Shown: in pieces, positions 1 through 7,687 of the stretch
Numbering within the stretch: position 1 is the first letter of the stretch
Layout: every line of letters starts with the position of its first letter
Assembly (NCBI GenBank): GCA_005240105.1
Contig: SBAT01000326.1
Coordinates: 1-12,521 of the forward strand
Source of the DNA: Chloroflexota bacterium
GTDB taxonomy: Bacteria > Cyanobacteriota > Vampirovibrionia > Obscuribacterales > Obscuribacteraceae
Direction: 5' to 3'
DNA length: 12,521 nucleotides
Notes under the pieces: generated by a model
Told to the model about the DNA's origin: nothing
Databases searched by the model: none
Seen by the model: only the letters and a program-made list of their open reading frames with translations
Translations under genes and position numbers: made by a program

Positions 1-1
1 C

Positions 2-97
2 TTTAAGTGCAAACACGTCGGTTCCGGATTGCCGCCGAAGTTCCTCGAGCAGTTGGAGCAAGAATCTGTACCATTCAAGTTGGAATGGTTGCGGTAG
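2..97 (+). CDS. C-terminal end of a TadA/CpaF-type secretion ATPase (5' partial)
   Basis: Reading from base 2 gives 31 codons and a TAG stop at 95-97. The tail contains GSGLPPKFLEQLE, which resembles the extreme C-terminus of CpaF/TadA hexameric ATPases (typically a G-x-x-P-x-F-L-E-x-L pattern after the last helix). That family hydrolyses ATP in the cytoplasm to drive assembly of Flp pili through the TadB/TadC platform. The Walker and HIS-box regions lie upstream of the window, so identification rests on this short tail and on its position 32 bases before tadB, where the ATPase gene normally sits. A different protein ending is possible but unlikely given the context. Confidence 0.7.
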   Translation, partial: FKCKHVGSGLPPKFLEQLEQESVPFKLEWLR

Positions 98-114
98 GTC
101 GCAGTGTTGGTTAG

Positions 115-125
115 GAAAGGACAGG
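115..125 (+). promoter_or_regulatory. Shine-Dalgarno block of tadB
   Basis: GAAAGGACAGG contains an AGGA core at 118-121, eight bases before the ATG at 130. The same 11 bases at the same spacing precede the TTG start of the GT2 gene (11433-11443). The match supports both start choices. It is a ribosome-binding site by position and sequence; no separate promoter is visible in the 32-base gap after the ATPase gene. Confidence 0.7.
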
Positions 126-129
126 CAAA

Positions 130-1068
130 ATGACTACCTTTATAGGCATGCTTGTTCTATTTGTGGTTCTGGCTGCAGGGCTGCTGTTTTATGCGTATTC
201 ACGCCGAGAGCATGAGGCCGAGCGTTACCGATTGTCCAAGCATCAACAAAGGTTGCTGGAGAAAGAGCCGCTTGCCGGAGTAGACGAGAATGTCTTCCTG
301 CAACAACAATCAGACTACTTGGGAAAATTGCTGGCTTTAGCCGGACTGGAAGCGCAATATCAAGAAATGCGCACGCAGTGGATTGTCTGGGGTGTTGGTG
401 GTGCTGTTTTGTTGGGGGCTGCGGCCTTTCTCATTGGTCCGGAAGTTGCTGTTCTTGGGGCCGTCTTTGGTGCTGCAGTTGGTGCGGCCGCCTTTATCAA
501 TTATCTCAAGTTGAAAGTTGGACAACGCCAGAAGAAGTTGACTGAGCAATTGCCGCCTGTTCTTGAAACAATGGTCAGCTCGCTTAAGTCTGGTTCGCCA
601 ATTTTGGAAGTGTTCAAGACCTTATCCGAGACTGCACCGGAACCAATTCGCGGAGAGTTTAGGCGTTCCTTGGTATCGCTGCAACTGGGTAAGTCCTTTC
701 GTGATGTCTTAACCGAGATGTGCGGACGGATTCGTACACCGGATTTCAGATTGTTGACGCAGGCAATATTTATCAGTCAGGACGTTGGCGGCAACCTGGC
801 TGAGGTTGTAGCTACCATTGCTGATGCTATTCGTGAAAGATTTAAATTGCGTGACTATTTAAACAGTCTTACGGCTCAGGGAAAAATGACGGCAGTGTTT
901 ATTGGCAGTCTGCCTTTCGTAATCACTGGTCTTATCTATGCCCTAAGCCCTGCGTACCTAACAGGTTTTTTCAATAACTTCTGGGCCAGAATTGTTATTG
1001 TAGCCATGGTCTTTTGGGAACTAATAGGGTTTTGGATCCTTATGAAGCTGACGACGTTTGAGGTATAG
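130..1068 (+). CDS. tadB: TadB-like inner-membrane platform protein of the Tad/Flp pilus system (T2SSF domain)
   Basis: This 312-residue protein has the usual length and layout of TadB. There is one N-terminal membrane segment (about residues 4-23), a cytoplasmic linker, a hydrophobic pair (about 84-124), a cytoplasmic T2SSF domain (about 140-250) and two C-terminal membrane segments (about 253-275 and 287-307). Within the T2SSF domain, LPPVLETMVSSLKSG (141-155) and GGNLAEVVATIADAIRER (220-237) are hallmark motifs of the GspF/TadB/TadC superfamily. Members form the inner-membrane platform that couples the TadA/CpaF ATPase to pilin assembly. The ATG follows a strong AGGA site. The gene lies between the ATPase tail and tadC, the standard Tad order, and is probably co-transcribed with both. 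I see no truncation or missing motif. The TadB rather than TadC call rests on gene order and on the start of the domain. Confidence 0.92.
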   Translation: MTTFIGMLVLFVVLAAGLLFYAYSRREHEAERYRLSKHQQRLLEKEPLAGVDENVFLQQQSDYLGKLLALAGLEAQYQEMRTQWIVWGVGGAVLLGAAAFLIGPEVAVLGAVFGAAVGAAAFINYLKLKVGQRQKKLTEQLPPVLETMVSSLKSGSPILEVFKTLSETAPEPIRGEFRRSLVSLQLGKSFRDVLTEMCGRIRTPDFRLLTQAIFISQDVGGNLAEVVATIADAIRERFKLRDYLNSLTAQGKMTAVFIGSLPFVITGLIYALSPAYLTGFFNNFWARIVIVAMVFWELIGFWILMKLTTFEV

Positions 1069-1073
1069 TCGGC

Positions 1074-2003
1074 ATGACAACATTTGCGATTGCTATCTTT
1101 ATACCGATCATAGTTGTCCTTACGGCCTACGTTATTTTAAGGCCTGTTATAACGCAGTACACGCACGACTACTATCTGCGTACAAAGCCGGTTAAAGAGA
1201 AGACCGGCAGTTCAGCTCCGGAAGCGCCTAAGGATAGTCAAATTATACTTATGTGTAAGACTCTAGGTGAGCTTGTACTGAGTATGCTGCCGGCGCTCGC
1301 CGATAAAAGCAGCATTGAAAATTTGATCCAGGCTAATTACAGGACTCCGGAACACTTAGCTATCTTCGTAGGATGTAAGACACTCTGTGTCATTGTTGTT
1401 TGCGGGTTCTTGCTGCTTATGGCTACCACTAATCCGGGTCTTATTTTTGTGGCCATCGTGGCTGCGCCAATGGCCTGGATCTTTCCTAACTTTACCCTGA
1501 TTGGTAGAGTGAATAAGCGTAAAGCTCAGATTTTGCGTGAATTGCCGACAATTGTGGACTTGCTTATTGTATGTGCCCAAGCCGGTCTTGGCTTACTTAT
1601 GTGCATTGAAAAAGTGTCCAAGGAAGCAGGCGACAGTTGCCCTGTATTGGCCTCAGAGTTGCAGCAGATGATGAATGACGTGAAGATTTTTGCTAAAGCT
1701 ACGACAAATGCTTTGCAAGATATGGCTAACCGCTGCGGTAGCGAGGAAATAAACGGTATTGTAAGCTCCCTGATTGCTGCTGAATCTAAGGGGTCTGATA
1801 TCAGTTATCCACTCAGGCAGCAGGCGGAAGCTCTGCGTGATCGTCTGAAGCGTAGGAAGGAAGAAGAAGCCGCAAAGGTGCCGGTAAAAATGGTGCCGGT
1901 GATTGTGGTTTTTGTGATGCCTCTTATTTTGTGTCCTCTTCTTGGTCCGGCTGTCATTACAATTTCGCAGGCGATGGGACCATTTTTGGGCGGCGGTAAG
2001 TAA
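1074..2003 (+). CDS. tadC: TadC-like inner-membrane platform protein of the Tad/Flp pilus system (T2SSF domain)
   Basis: This 309-residue protein has the TadC pattern. A membrane segment lies near the N-terminus (about 4-22) and a hydrophobic stretch at about 94-138. A T2SSF domain opens with LRELPTIVDLLIVCAQAGLG (154-173), the classic TadC signature. Next come an amphipathic GSDISYPLRQQAEALRDR stretch (240-257) and the KVPVKMVPV-to-LLGPAVI C-terminal membrane segment (268-295). It should act with TadB as the inner-membrane assembly platform. The start lies 5 bases after the tadB stop, with GAGG at 1060-1063 as a moderate ribosome site that overlaps the end of tadB, so translational coupling is likely. 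Length and motifs are normal for the family, and no anomalies are seen. Confidence 0.92.
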   Translation: MTTFAIAIFIPIIVVLTAYVILRPVITQYTHDYYLRTKPVKEKTGSSAPEAPKDSQIILMCKTLGELVLSMLPALADKSSIENLIQANYRTPEHLAIFVGCKTLCVIVVCGFLLLMATTNPGLIFVAIVAAPMAWIFPNFTLIGRVNKRKAQILRELPTIVDLLIVCAQAGLGLLMCIEKVSKEAGDSCPVLASELQQMMNDVKIFAKATTNALQDMANRCGSEEINGIVSSLIAAESKGSDISYPLRQQAEALRDRLKRRKEEEAAKVPVKMVPVIVVFVMPLILCPLLGPAVITISQAMGPFLGGGK

Positions 2004-2008
2004 GGCTC

Positions 2009-2365
2009 GTGTCTGTCGGTAGTGCCTTAAATTGCACCAAGGGCACAATGCTTGCGGAACAACTTCGCATAGCCGATAATTTCTTGTTGCGCTTGAAGGG
2101 CTTATTGTTTACTAGCTCGTTGTCGTCTGGGCAGGGTCTATACATTACTCCTTGCCAGGCAATTCATATGGTGGGCATGACCTATGCCATTGACTGTGTG
2201 TTTATGGACAATACTGGTGTTGTTGTCGGTCTGTGCCCGGAAGTGAAACCCTGGACTTTGTCGCCGCTGTTTTGTCAGGCGCGAGGCTGCATAGAACTGC
2301 CGGCAGGAACAATAGCTTCTACAAAAACCGAGGTTGGAGATCTAGTGGAAATAAAGCGAAATTAG
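2009..2365 (+). CDS. Small DUF192-family protein at the end of the Tad operon
   Basis: This 118-residue protein matches the DUF192 (UPF0127) pattern. Visible motifs are LRLKGLLF (27-34), GLYITPCQAIHMVGMTYAID (43-62), the VFMDNTGVVV strand-turn-strand (64-73), PW (81-82), and ELPAGT with a later EVGD (96-101, 108-111). The biochemical role of the family is not established; it is a compact beta fold. No signal peptide is visible, so it is probably cytosolic, whereas many DUF192 proteins are exported. It has six cysteines (9, 49, 63, 76, 89, 94), which is high for its size. I prefer the GTG start at 2009, five bases after the tadC stop, because residues 8-15 (NCTKGTML) look like the family's usual N-terminal strand. 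An ATG at 2048 behind AAGGG is the alternative and would drop 13 residues. The position suggests co-transcription with tadC and perhaps an accessory role in secretion. Confidence 0.85.
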   Translation: MSVGSALNCTKGTMLAEQLRIADNFLLRLKGLLFTSSLSSGQGLYITPCQAIHMVGMTYAIDCVFMDNTGVVVGLCPEVKPWTLSPLFCQARGCIELPAGTIASTKTEVGDLVEIKRN

Positions 2366-2371
2366 TTTCGC
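2348..2371 (-). terminator. Candidate intrinsic terminator of the minus-strand glycosyltransferase operon
   Basis: GCGAAA (2356-2361) and TTTCGC (2366-2371) form a perfect 6-bp stem with a TTAG loop, starting two bases past the TAA of the minus-strand gene. Read on the minus strand, the stem is followed by TTTATTTC, a short T-rich run, as expected for a weak Rho-independent terminator. On the plus strand the hairpin contains the TAG of the DUF192 gene and is not followed by a T-run, so it would terminate that side poorly. Only three of the six pairs are G-C, so strength is doubtful. Confidence 0.4.
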
Positions 2372-2373
2372 CC

Positions 2374-4743
2374 TTACGGTAGTCTTTGCACAGTGATTGG
2401 ATCGGAGCTGATATTTGTGTCTTGCATGATGGCACGCACTTGGTAAAAGCCAGTCTTTTCAAAGTGGGATCTATTTAGTGAAAATTGCTTTTGCGCAGCC
2501 GGCAATACAAGTGTCTGGTTGACGACAGTTGTCTGTCCGTCTGGTGGGAAGTTCTCGAAGAAGAAATCCGGTTTGCCGACTTGCACCGTGAGGGGGGATT
2601 TGGAGGGCTTTGGCCTGGCAATCGTGAATTCAAGTTTGTCTTTGGCGCCTAAGTTGTAAACGCCTGTCGTATCGCTCTTAGCGTCAATTCTTAATTCCGG
2701 CGCAACAGTTGAAGCCGGGATGAGCCGGGCATTACGGATGCTTATCTGGCTTGTTGACGGCAAAAGAAGGTTGAGATTGGTTACAGCTGAATTTGTAAAC
2801 CAGCGCCAGTGGCGAGACAGTGGGATGTAGACGGTTTGATACGTGTTGCTTGAATTGCAGGCTGTGATGACAGCTTGTCCAGCAAAGTCTGTCTGTGAAT
2901 TCCAAGTTGCTTTGAATTCCAGTGGACGGCTTTCCTTTGTTTGAAATTCGAAGGCGAGGAAATCATAATTTAGGGGATTGATTTCCAGATTTGGGAAGGA
3001 CAATCCGTCGCCTGGCTTGGGATCTATTATGCTTACGGTATTGCCATTTTCACTGTAAATTGCTGGGCCGGCATGATATGGCTGCCATTTATTTGCCTGC
3101 CTGCTGCCGGACAATTGCAGTGGTTGTGCCTCTGCCTCCGGTTTATCCAGTGTTAGTTTGCGGAACTGTTTGTCTTTGCTTGACCAAACAAAAGCAGGTG
3201 TTGAAGCGGCAATTGTTTTCTTGAAGCGATAAGTGTTGATGAATTCTGCCGGACCGAACATCACCGGTTCGAAGGTAATAAATTGGTCGGCAATATCGGT
3301 ATTGGTGAAAGGCGGACTTAGCATCAAGCGATAAGTCTGTCCATTTAAGATCATGTGGGCGGCACTATTGCGTTTGGGCAATCCAAGAATTATGCATTTG
3401 CCAGTATTGTTCTCTGCCAGCGTTTTGCTTTCTTGGAATACGGCTTTTGCTTCCTTGCCTGCATGTACCCAGGTCATATTGGTGGCATAAGCAATTTTGC
3501 TGGAAGTAAAAGTAAAAACTGAAAGTATTGCCAGAGAGACAAAAATCGGCCAGCGCTTCTCATCGCCGTCGGCAGATGCCTTTGGTTGCAATAGAAGTAG
3601 CGGCAAGGCAAAGCTTAATGGCAGGCTTAGGAAATAGTAGAAGCGACTTCCTTCCAGGTCATAGCCAAGCCCCCAGAGCTGGTAGATAGGCACTGCACAG
3701 GTAGCGAACCAAATAAAAAGAAAACCTGCCCATTTTACCGATAGTTCTCTATTCAGCAAGCGACTTATGGCTATGGCTCCAGCAATAAAATAGATGGCCG
3801 ACAAAACAGGCGCGTAGATGCTGTTATCTTGGAATAGCGAGTAATTGAGCGGATAAATAATCCTGTGCAATGTATCCGGGTCTAGCCACCGTCTAACCAG
3901 TCCGGTAAATTGCGACGCGCCAATTGAGCCTGTATAGCCGCCTGTAAGTGTGCCCAGGAATAAATAGCGGAGAGGGAAGTAAATGATTGTAGATATCCAC
4001 AGCGGCGATGCTTTGATTAGCGCCTGTTTTAATTTCTCAATTGGCTTGCCTTCATCTGTTAGCAATAACCAGTAAGCGGCTGTGACCATAACAGGTAAAC
4101 CAATGGCCATTTCCTTTGTCCAGAGAGCAAGCCAAAACGAAACTGTGGCTATGATTGTGCTCAGCTTCTTGAATTTCCCATTGTTTAAAAGCAACAAGAA
4201 ACTGAAAAGGTAATAGAAACAGCAGGCTATATCAACTCGCCCAACCACCCAGGTCACGCTTTCGCAATGAAGTGGACTGACTGTAAATAATGCTGAGGTA
4301 AAGAAGGCTGTTGCGTGACTGCGCCAGGGCGTCCAGGAGGCGGTCAGTTTTCTAAGCAGCGCGTAGATGAGGATGGAATTGCCTGCGTAGTAGAGGAGAT
4401 TTGTCAGGTAATAGCCAAAGGCATTGGCCTTCCAAACTGCATAATCAAAGACAAGAGTAGCAAGCAACCATGGACGCCACACGGACATGGAAGGAATTTG
4501 CATGTAGTTGCCGGTGAAATTGGACCAGAACAAGTTTGGCTTACCGGAAAAAATTTCATGCACGTAGCTGACTTCACCAAAATCATCGGCAATAAAGAAG
4601 CTTTCCAGTGTGCGACCAAATGTTAGGGCGACAAGTATTAGCACGACAGCAATACAAGCCAGATCAATGACCTTGGCATACGGACTCAATTTCTTGTCCT
4701 GGATAATTGTTGTATTTGGTTTGGTTTGCTGACTAACTGTCAT
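2374..4743 (-). CDS. GT-C fold membrane glycosyltransferase-like protein with large C-terminal beta-rich domain
   Basis: This 789-residue protein has a polytopic N-terminal half (about 11-12 membrane segments between residues 27 and 415) and a hydrophilic C-terminal half. The first long loop carries IADDFGEV (51-58); an acidic pair just after the first membrane helix is the catalytic hallmark of GT-C enzymes that use polyprenyl-phosphate sugars. PLHCESVTWVVGRVDIACC (157-175) and EGSRFYYFLSLPLSF (364-378) resemble conserved stretches of the PMT/TMTC-type family. Residues about 425-789 look extracytoplasmic and beta-rich. They include a jelly-roll-like stretch (about 560-675) and a final beta-sandwich-like stretch (about 680-789); neither is assigned to a named family. 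The start overlaps the stop of the upstream GT-C gene as ATGA, and AGGA lies 11 bases upstream, so the two are co-translated. Donor and acceptor are unknown. It could instead be an inactive or structural GT-C homologue. Confidence 0.75.
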   Translation of the reverse strand: MTVSQQTKPNTTIIQDKKLSPYAKVIDLACIAVVLILVALTFGRTLESFFIADDFGEVSYVHEIFSGKPNLFWSNFTGNYMQIPSMSVWRPWLLATLVFDYAVWKANAFGYYLTNLLYYAGNSILIYALLRKLTASWTPWRSHATAFFTSALFTVSPLHCESVTWVVGRVDIACCFYYLFSFLLLLNNGKFKKLSTIIATVSFWLALWTKEMAIGLPVMVTAAYWLLLTDEGKPIEKLKQALIKASPLWISTIIYFPLRYLFLGTLTGGYTGSIGASQFTGLVRRWLDPDTLHRIIYPLNYSLFQDNSIYAPVLSAIYFIAGAIAISRLLNRELSVKWAGFLFIWFATCAVPIYQLWGLGYDLEGSRFYYFLSLPLSFALPLLLLQPKASADGDEKRWPIFVSLAILSVFTFTSSKIAYATNMTWVHAGKEAKAVFQESKTLAENNTGKCIILGLPKRNSAAHMILNGQTYRLMLSPPFTNTDIADQFITFEPVMFGPAEFINTYRFKKTIAASTPAFVWSSKDKQFRKLTLDKPEAEAQPLQLSGSRQANKWQPYHAGPAIYSENGNTVSIIDPKPGDGLSFPNLEINPLNYDFLAFEFQTKESRPLEFKATWNSQTDFAGQAVITACNSSNTYQTVYIPLSRHWRWFTNSAVTNLNLLLPSTSQISIRNARLIPASTVAPELRIDAKSDTTGVYNLGAKDKLEFTIARPKPSKSPLTVQVGKPDFFFENFPPDGQTTVVNQTLVLPAAQKQFSLNRSHFEKTGFYQVRAIMQDTNISSDPITVQRLP

Positions 4744-7532
4744 TTTGTCTTTTGTCCTAGATCTTGTCCAAGATATAAATTGTAGTTGCCCTCAAACGGC
4801 ATTGTTGGGAAGTGAATTAATTGCATGGTTAAATTTCGCACTTCTGCTTGGGCTATGGTGTCAGGGTGAGTGTTTCTGTGGGTATAGAGATCGCTGACTG
4901 GCAAGAAATGAGTCTTTAGTGTCAATGCTTTGCCAGGAAGAGATGATGGCTTGATTGGAAAAGCACAGTCAAAAGATTGCCAGTCTTTGTCGGCTGCAAT
5001 TAGTTTTTGACACCAGGGAGACTTATAGATCAATTGTTTGCCATGATTATTGCAGATGATTTCAGCTGACACCTGAGCTTTGGCAGGGGCTTTAGCTATG
5101 GTTTTAGACGGGTCGCCTCGCGTTTGTCCTGTCACCCGGACCAGCCACAAATCTTCCTGTCGATATGAGGGCAGTTTGATTTCTACGCCGTTGCCTTCTT
5201 TCGTGGCGGAGATAAGTGTCTGTGGTTGATTGGCTGGATCTACAACTGCGTCCGAAAGAAGGAATAGATTGGCTGTCTGAGATGTTTTTATGTTGGACAA
5301 CTTGAGTCGTTCGTCATAACGGGTATCGGTAAGCCCGTGCGTGTTCTCCACGCCATAAAATGCTTTTTCCCATGAATAACGAGTCAGGCTGGGAATTGTA
5401 ATTTTATTCCGGCTGGCTGTTGAACCAAAAACGGTGAATGGTTTTTCCTTGGCACCAATTGCTAATTCTATTGAGGCGGAGCCATTATTTATTGGGATGC
5501 CGGCAAGAATTTCCTTGGGCACTGGCACTAAATACCATTGACGTAAGTTGGCATTAGAAGTTTCAGCTTCGCTTGTTAGACAATCGAAGATGTATTCTTG
5601 TTCGAACGCTACTGAATTATTGCCGGTTGGTACGACATGGCTTAAGTCGTTGGCAAAAGACAAACTGGGAATAAATGGTCCGGATAGAGGTTGTCCGTTG
5701 ATGCTGATAGACGCATCATTGACCAGGCGCGTTTGATCTTCTGAGTCGATCAATAAGTAGCAATTCTTATTTTGTAGGTCAGCCAGTTCTTGTTGGCTGA
5801 CGGCGATTGTTTGCTTGAGTTGATCATTGGTGATTGTGCGCTGCCATTCAGATGGGCGTCCGTGAGCTCTGACCGGTAGGCAAACCGGCACAAACAACAA
5901 GGCAAGCATGGTAAGGATAAGGGCGCGGGTCTTCTTCTTGTTGCCGTCCAGCCAATTGCTGGATTGCCATAGTGCTATTGCCAACGCTAAAAAGATCAGT
6001 GCCTTGGAAATAGTGATGGCAAGCTGAGGAAGCATAACCGCTGCCGAATCAACCCTGCTTGCGCTGAACAGGGCAACGGCTGTTATGGAAATAGCCACTT
6101 TCGCTGAACGTGCGTTATTAGCAAGTCGCCATAAGCCAAGTAAGCCCGCTGCGGCAAACATGATAATAAAGGGCATTATGGCAATGTTGTAGCGTGGAAC
6201 GGTGATGAAGAAACAATAGACAAGCTGAAAAGAAATCAGTGAAAAAATCATTTGCCGGCAAAGTAGTTGGACAGGTCTTGAACGTTGAAGCATATTGCCG
6301 AAGAGGCTGAAGACAATTCCAATCACCCCGAAAAGGAGGATGAGTTGGTGGATTGTTATTTGGTGGTAGACGCCTATTGGACCAATCGGTGTTCGGAAAT
6401 CATTCCATGGAAATTTCAATAATCTGGGAAGTTTGTCTTGCATAAGCCGCATCCACCCAGATGGACTTTTCTTTATTTCTTCCTGCCATAAAGTGAAGAG
6501 GCTCTTCTCTTCAATGGCTCGACCATCCGGGTAGGGTACGGAGAGCCAGCCTTGCGTCTCAATGTTATTGCCTACAAAGAAATTGTAGTGGCCAACTCTG
6601 TCCACTATGAGCGTGCTTGTCCCGAAGGCTAGTTTCTGCAAGGACAGCCAGGGCATGGCTACGCTTGCATATCCCAGGGTCATTAATGCCAGGGCAACTA
6701 TGATCTTCGTTTTGGATTTGTCTTTCCAATAAGTGAGGATAGTGATTGGGATGAGGGCTACGGTAGCGACAACCATTATTGAACGAGTCAATTGCAGACA
6801 GATTGCCGTCAAGCCCTTCAAAACTTGACTGCAACCCCAAAAGAATTTGTTTGCTGTCTTGTCTTGCCCGTTTGCTCCAATGAAATCTTTGACGGTAAGC
6901 AAAACTAAAAGACTGGTGAGAAAAACGGCAAAGGTCTCTGAATACAGACGTCCGCTGTTAACGATGAATCCGGGATAAAGAGCGCTTAAAATGCCGGCGG
7001 CAAAACCTACCTTGCGATCCCAGAGAAGAGCCGCTGTGCGAGCGATAAATACCGAGGTTAGGGCCCCTATAAAAGATTGTGCGCCAAGCATCAACATCCA
7101 GTTGCTTGTATCGAAGGCAGTGCCTGTTAGAGAAAAGACGGAGATGAGGAAGGTCGGAAATACGGGACTGGAAATTTTTAATTCGTTGAGCACAGCAAGT
7201 TGCGACCGTACCGAAGCAACGGTTGCCTGACTGGCTTGCCCGAAAAGGCAGGACAGCGCATCTTGCCAGAAAGATGGCGACAGATCGCCCAGGGAATGTA
7301 GGGCTATGGCGTTGCGTAAGTACTCCGAAGCGTCGCAGGCTCCGTAGGCATTCATATGAGGGGTCTGGAAATTGAACCAGAGGCGCACATTGAGGGAAAG
7401 GAGGTAGACAGCTAGCCAGGCATAGGGCGAATAGAGGAAGCCTAATGGCTTCGGACCGACGACATGCTTAGTGTCGTCTCCTGGCGCTGCCGACTGCTTT
7501 TGGTAAGCTCGCTCTCTTTGATTGGAAAACAT
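4740..7532 (-). CDS. ArnT/PMT-like (GT-C) membrane glycosyltransferase with large C-terminal domain
   Basis: This 930-residue protein has about 12-13 membrane segments between residues 33 and 548, then about 380 residues of soluble, probably extracytoplasmic sequence. Family motifs include CDASEYLRNAIALH (66-79, the acidic residue and tyrosine of the first periplasmic loop), ALYPGFIVNSGRLYSETFAV (184-203) and VPRYNIAIMPFIIMFAAAG (445-463), all typical of the PMT_2/ArnT superfamily. These enzymes move a sugar from a polyprenyl-phosphate carrier to protein, lipid or glycan on the outer face of the inner membrane. The C-terminal part has a jelly-roll-like stretch (about 580-690, with SINGQPL at 610-616) and a second beta-rich stretch (about 780-905), possibly carbohydrate-binding. 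The length is well above the roughly 500-550 residues of ArnT. It is the first gene of a minus-strand pair. No clear ribosome site precedes the ATG. Substrate cannot be told. Confidence 0.82.
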   Translation of the reverse strand: MFSNQRERAYQKQSAAPGDDTKHVVGPKPLGFLYSPYAWLAVYLLSLNVRLWFNFQTPHMNAYGACDASEYLRNAIALHSLGDLSPSFWQDALSCLFGQASQATVASVRSQLAVLNELKISSPVFPTFLISVFSLTGTAFDTSNWMLMLGAQSFIGALTSVFIARTAALLWDRKVGFAAGILSALYPGFIVNSGRLYSETFAVFLTSLLVLLTVKDFIGANGQDKTANKFFWGCSQVLKGLTAICLQLTRSIMVVATVALIPITILTYWKDKSKTKIIVALALMTLGYASVAMPWLSLQKLAFGTSTLIVDRVGHYNFFVGNNIETQGWLSVPYPDGRAIEEKSLFTLWQEEIKKSPSGWMRLMQDKLPRLLKFPWNDFRTPIGPIGVYHQITIHQLILLFGVIGIVFSLFGNMLQRSRPVQLLCRQMIFSLISFQLVYCFFITVPRYNIAIMPFIIMFAAAGLLGLWRLANNARSAKVAISITAVALFSASRVDSAAVMLPQLAITISKALIFLALAIALWQSSNWLDGNKKKTRALILTMLALLFVPVCLPVRAHGRPSEWQRTITNDQLKQTIAVSQQELADLQNKNCYLLIDSEDQTRLVNDASISINGQPLSGPFIPSLSFANDLSHVVPTGNNSVAFEQEYIFDCLTSEAETSNANLRQWYLVPVPKEILAGIPINNGSASIELAIGAKEKPFTVFGSTASRNKITIPSLTRYSWEKAFYGVENTHGLTDTRYDERLKLSNIKTSQTANLFLLSDAVVDPANQPQTLISATKEGNGVEIKLPSYRQEDLWLVRVTGQTRGDPSKTIAKAPAKAQVSAEIICNNHGKQLIYKSPWCQKLIAADKDWQSFDCAFPIKPSSLPGKALTLKTHFLPVSDLYTHRNTHPDTIAQAEVRNLTMQLIHFPTMPFEGNYNLYLGQDLGQKTK

Positions 7533-7687
7533 AATTGGCAGTATTCTACCAAGTACTACTTGTAATCTATTTGAAAGCTTTCTTATAGGGTGAAAACTAC
7601 GTAAGAGAAGATGGCTGTAAAGTGGTTCTGGTAGAAATTGGGGTATGATAGGGACCGGCGTAAGGGGTTCCTTTCGAGCGCATTGGC
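7533..7687. promoter_or_regulatory. Divergent intergenic region between GT-C operon and GT4-epimerase operon
   Basis: These 155 bases must hold promoters for both directions. On the minus strand TAGAAT (7548-7543) is a 5/6 match to a -10 box only 10 bases before the ATG, with no convincing -35; if used, the message would be nearly leaderless, consistent with the absence of a ribosome site. On the plus strand TATGAT (7644-7649) is a 5/6 -10 match 38 bases before the GTG of the GT4 gene, again without a good -35. Two perfect palindromes lie at 7550-7562 and 7573-7582. No small ORF or RNA gene is evident. Confidence 0.4.
7550..7562. repeat. 13-bp perfect palindrome, possible operator
   Basis: CAAGTA-C-TACTTG has 6-bp arms around one central base. 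It lies one base upstream of the minus-strand -10-like TAGAAT, where a repressor could block the GT-C operon. A second perfect palindrome, GAAAGCTTTC, lies 10 bases further on (7573-7582). The placement is suggestive; no regulator in this window recognises it. Confidence 0.4.

Noticed and set aside
1653..2048. 131-codon open frame on the minus strand within tadC
   Set aside because: It is antisense to a well-supported TadC gene, has a low-complexity, His/Arg/Thr-rich translation and no family motif, so it is a shadow of the real gene.
4315..4626. 103-codon plus-strand open frame within the 789-residue GT-C gene
   Set aside because: It is opposite a gene with clear GT-C motifs and shows no recognisable domain or ribosome site.
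6565..6840. 91-codon open frame in another frame of the 930-residue GT-C gene
   Set aside because: It is on the same strand as the real gene but out of frame, and its product has no recognisable motif.
7571..7598. TTGAAA as a -35 box for the GT4 gene
   Set aside because: No -10-like hexamer lies 16-18 bases downstream; the nearby TATAGG is only 8 bases away.
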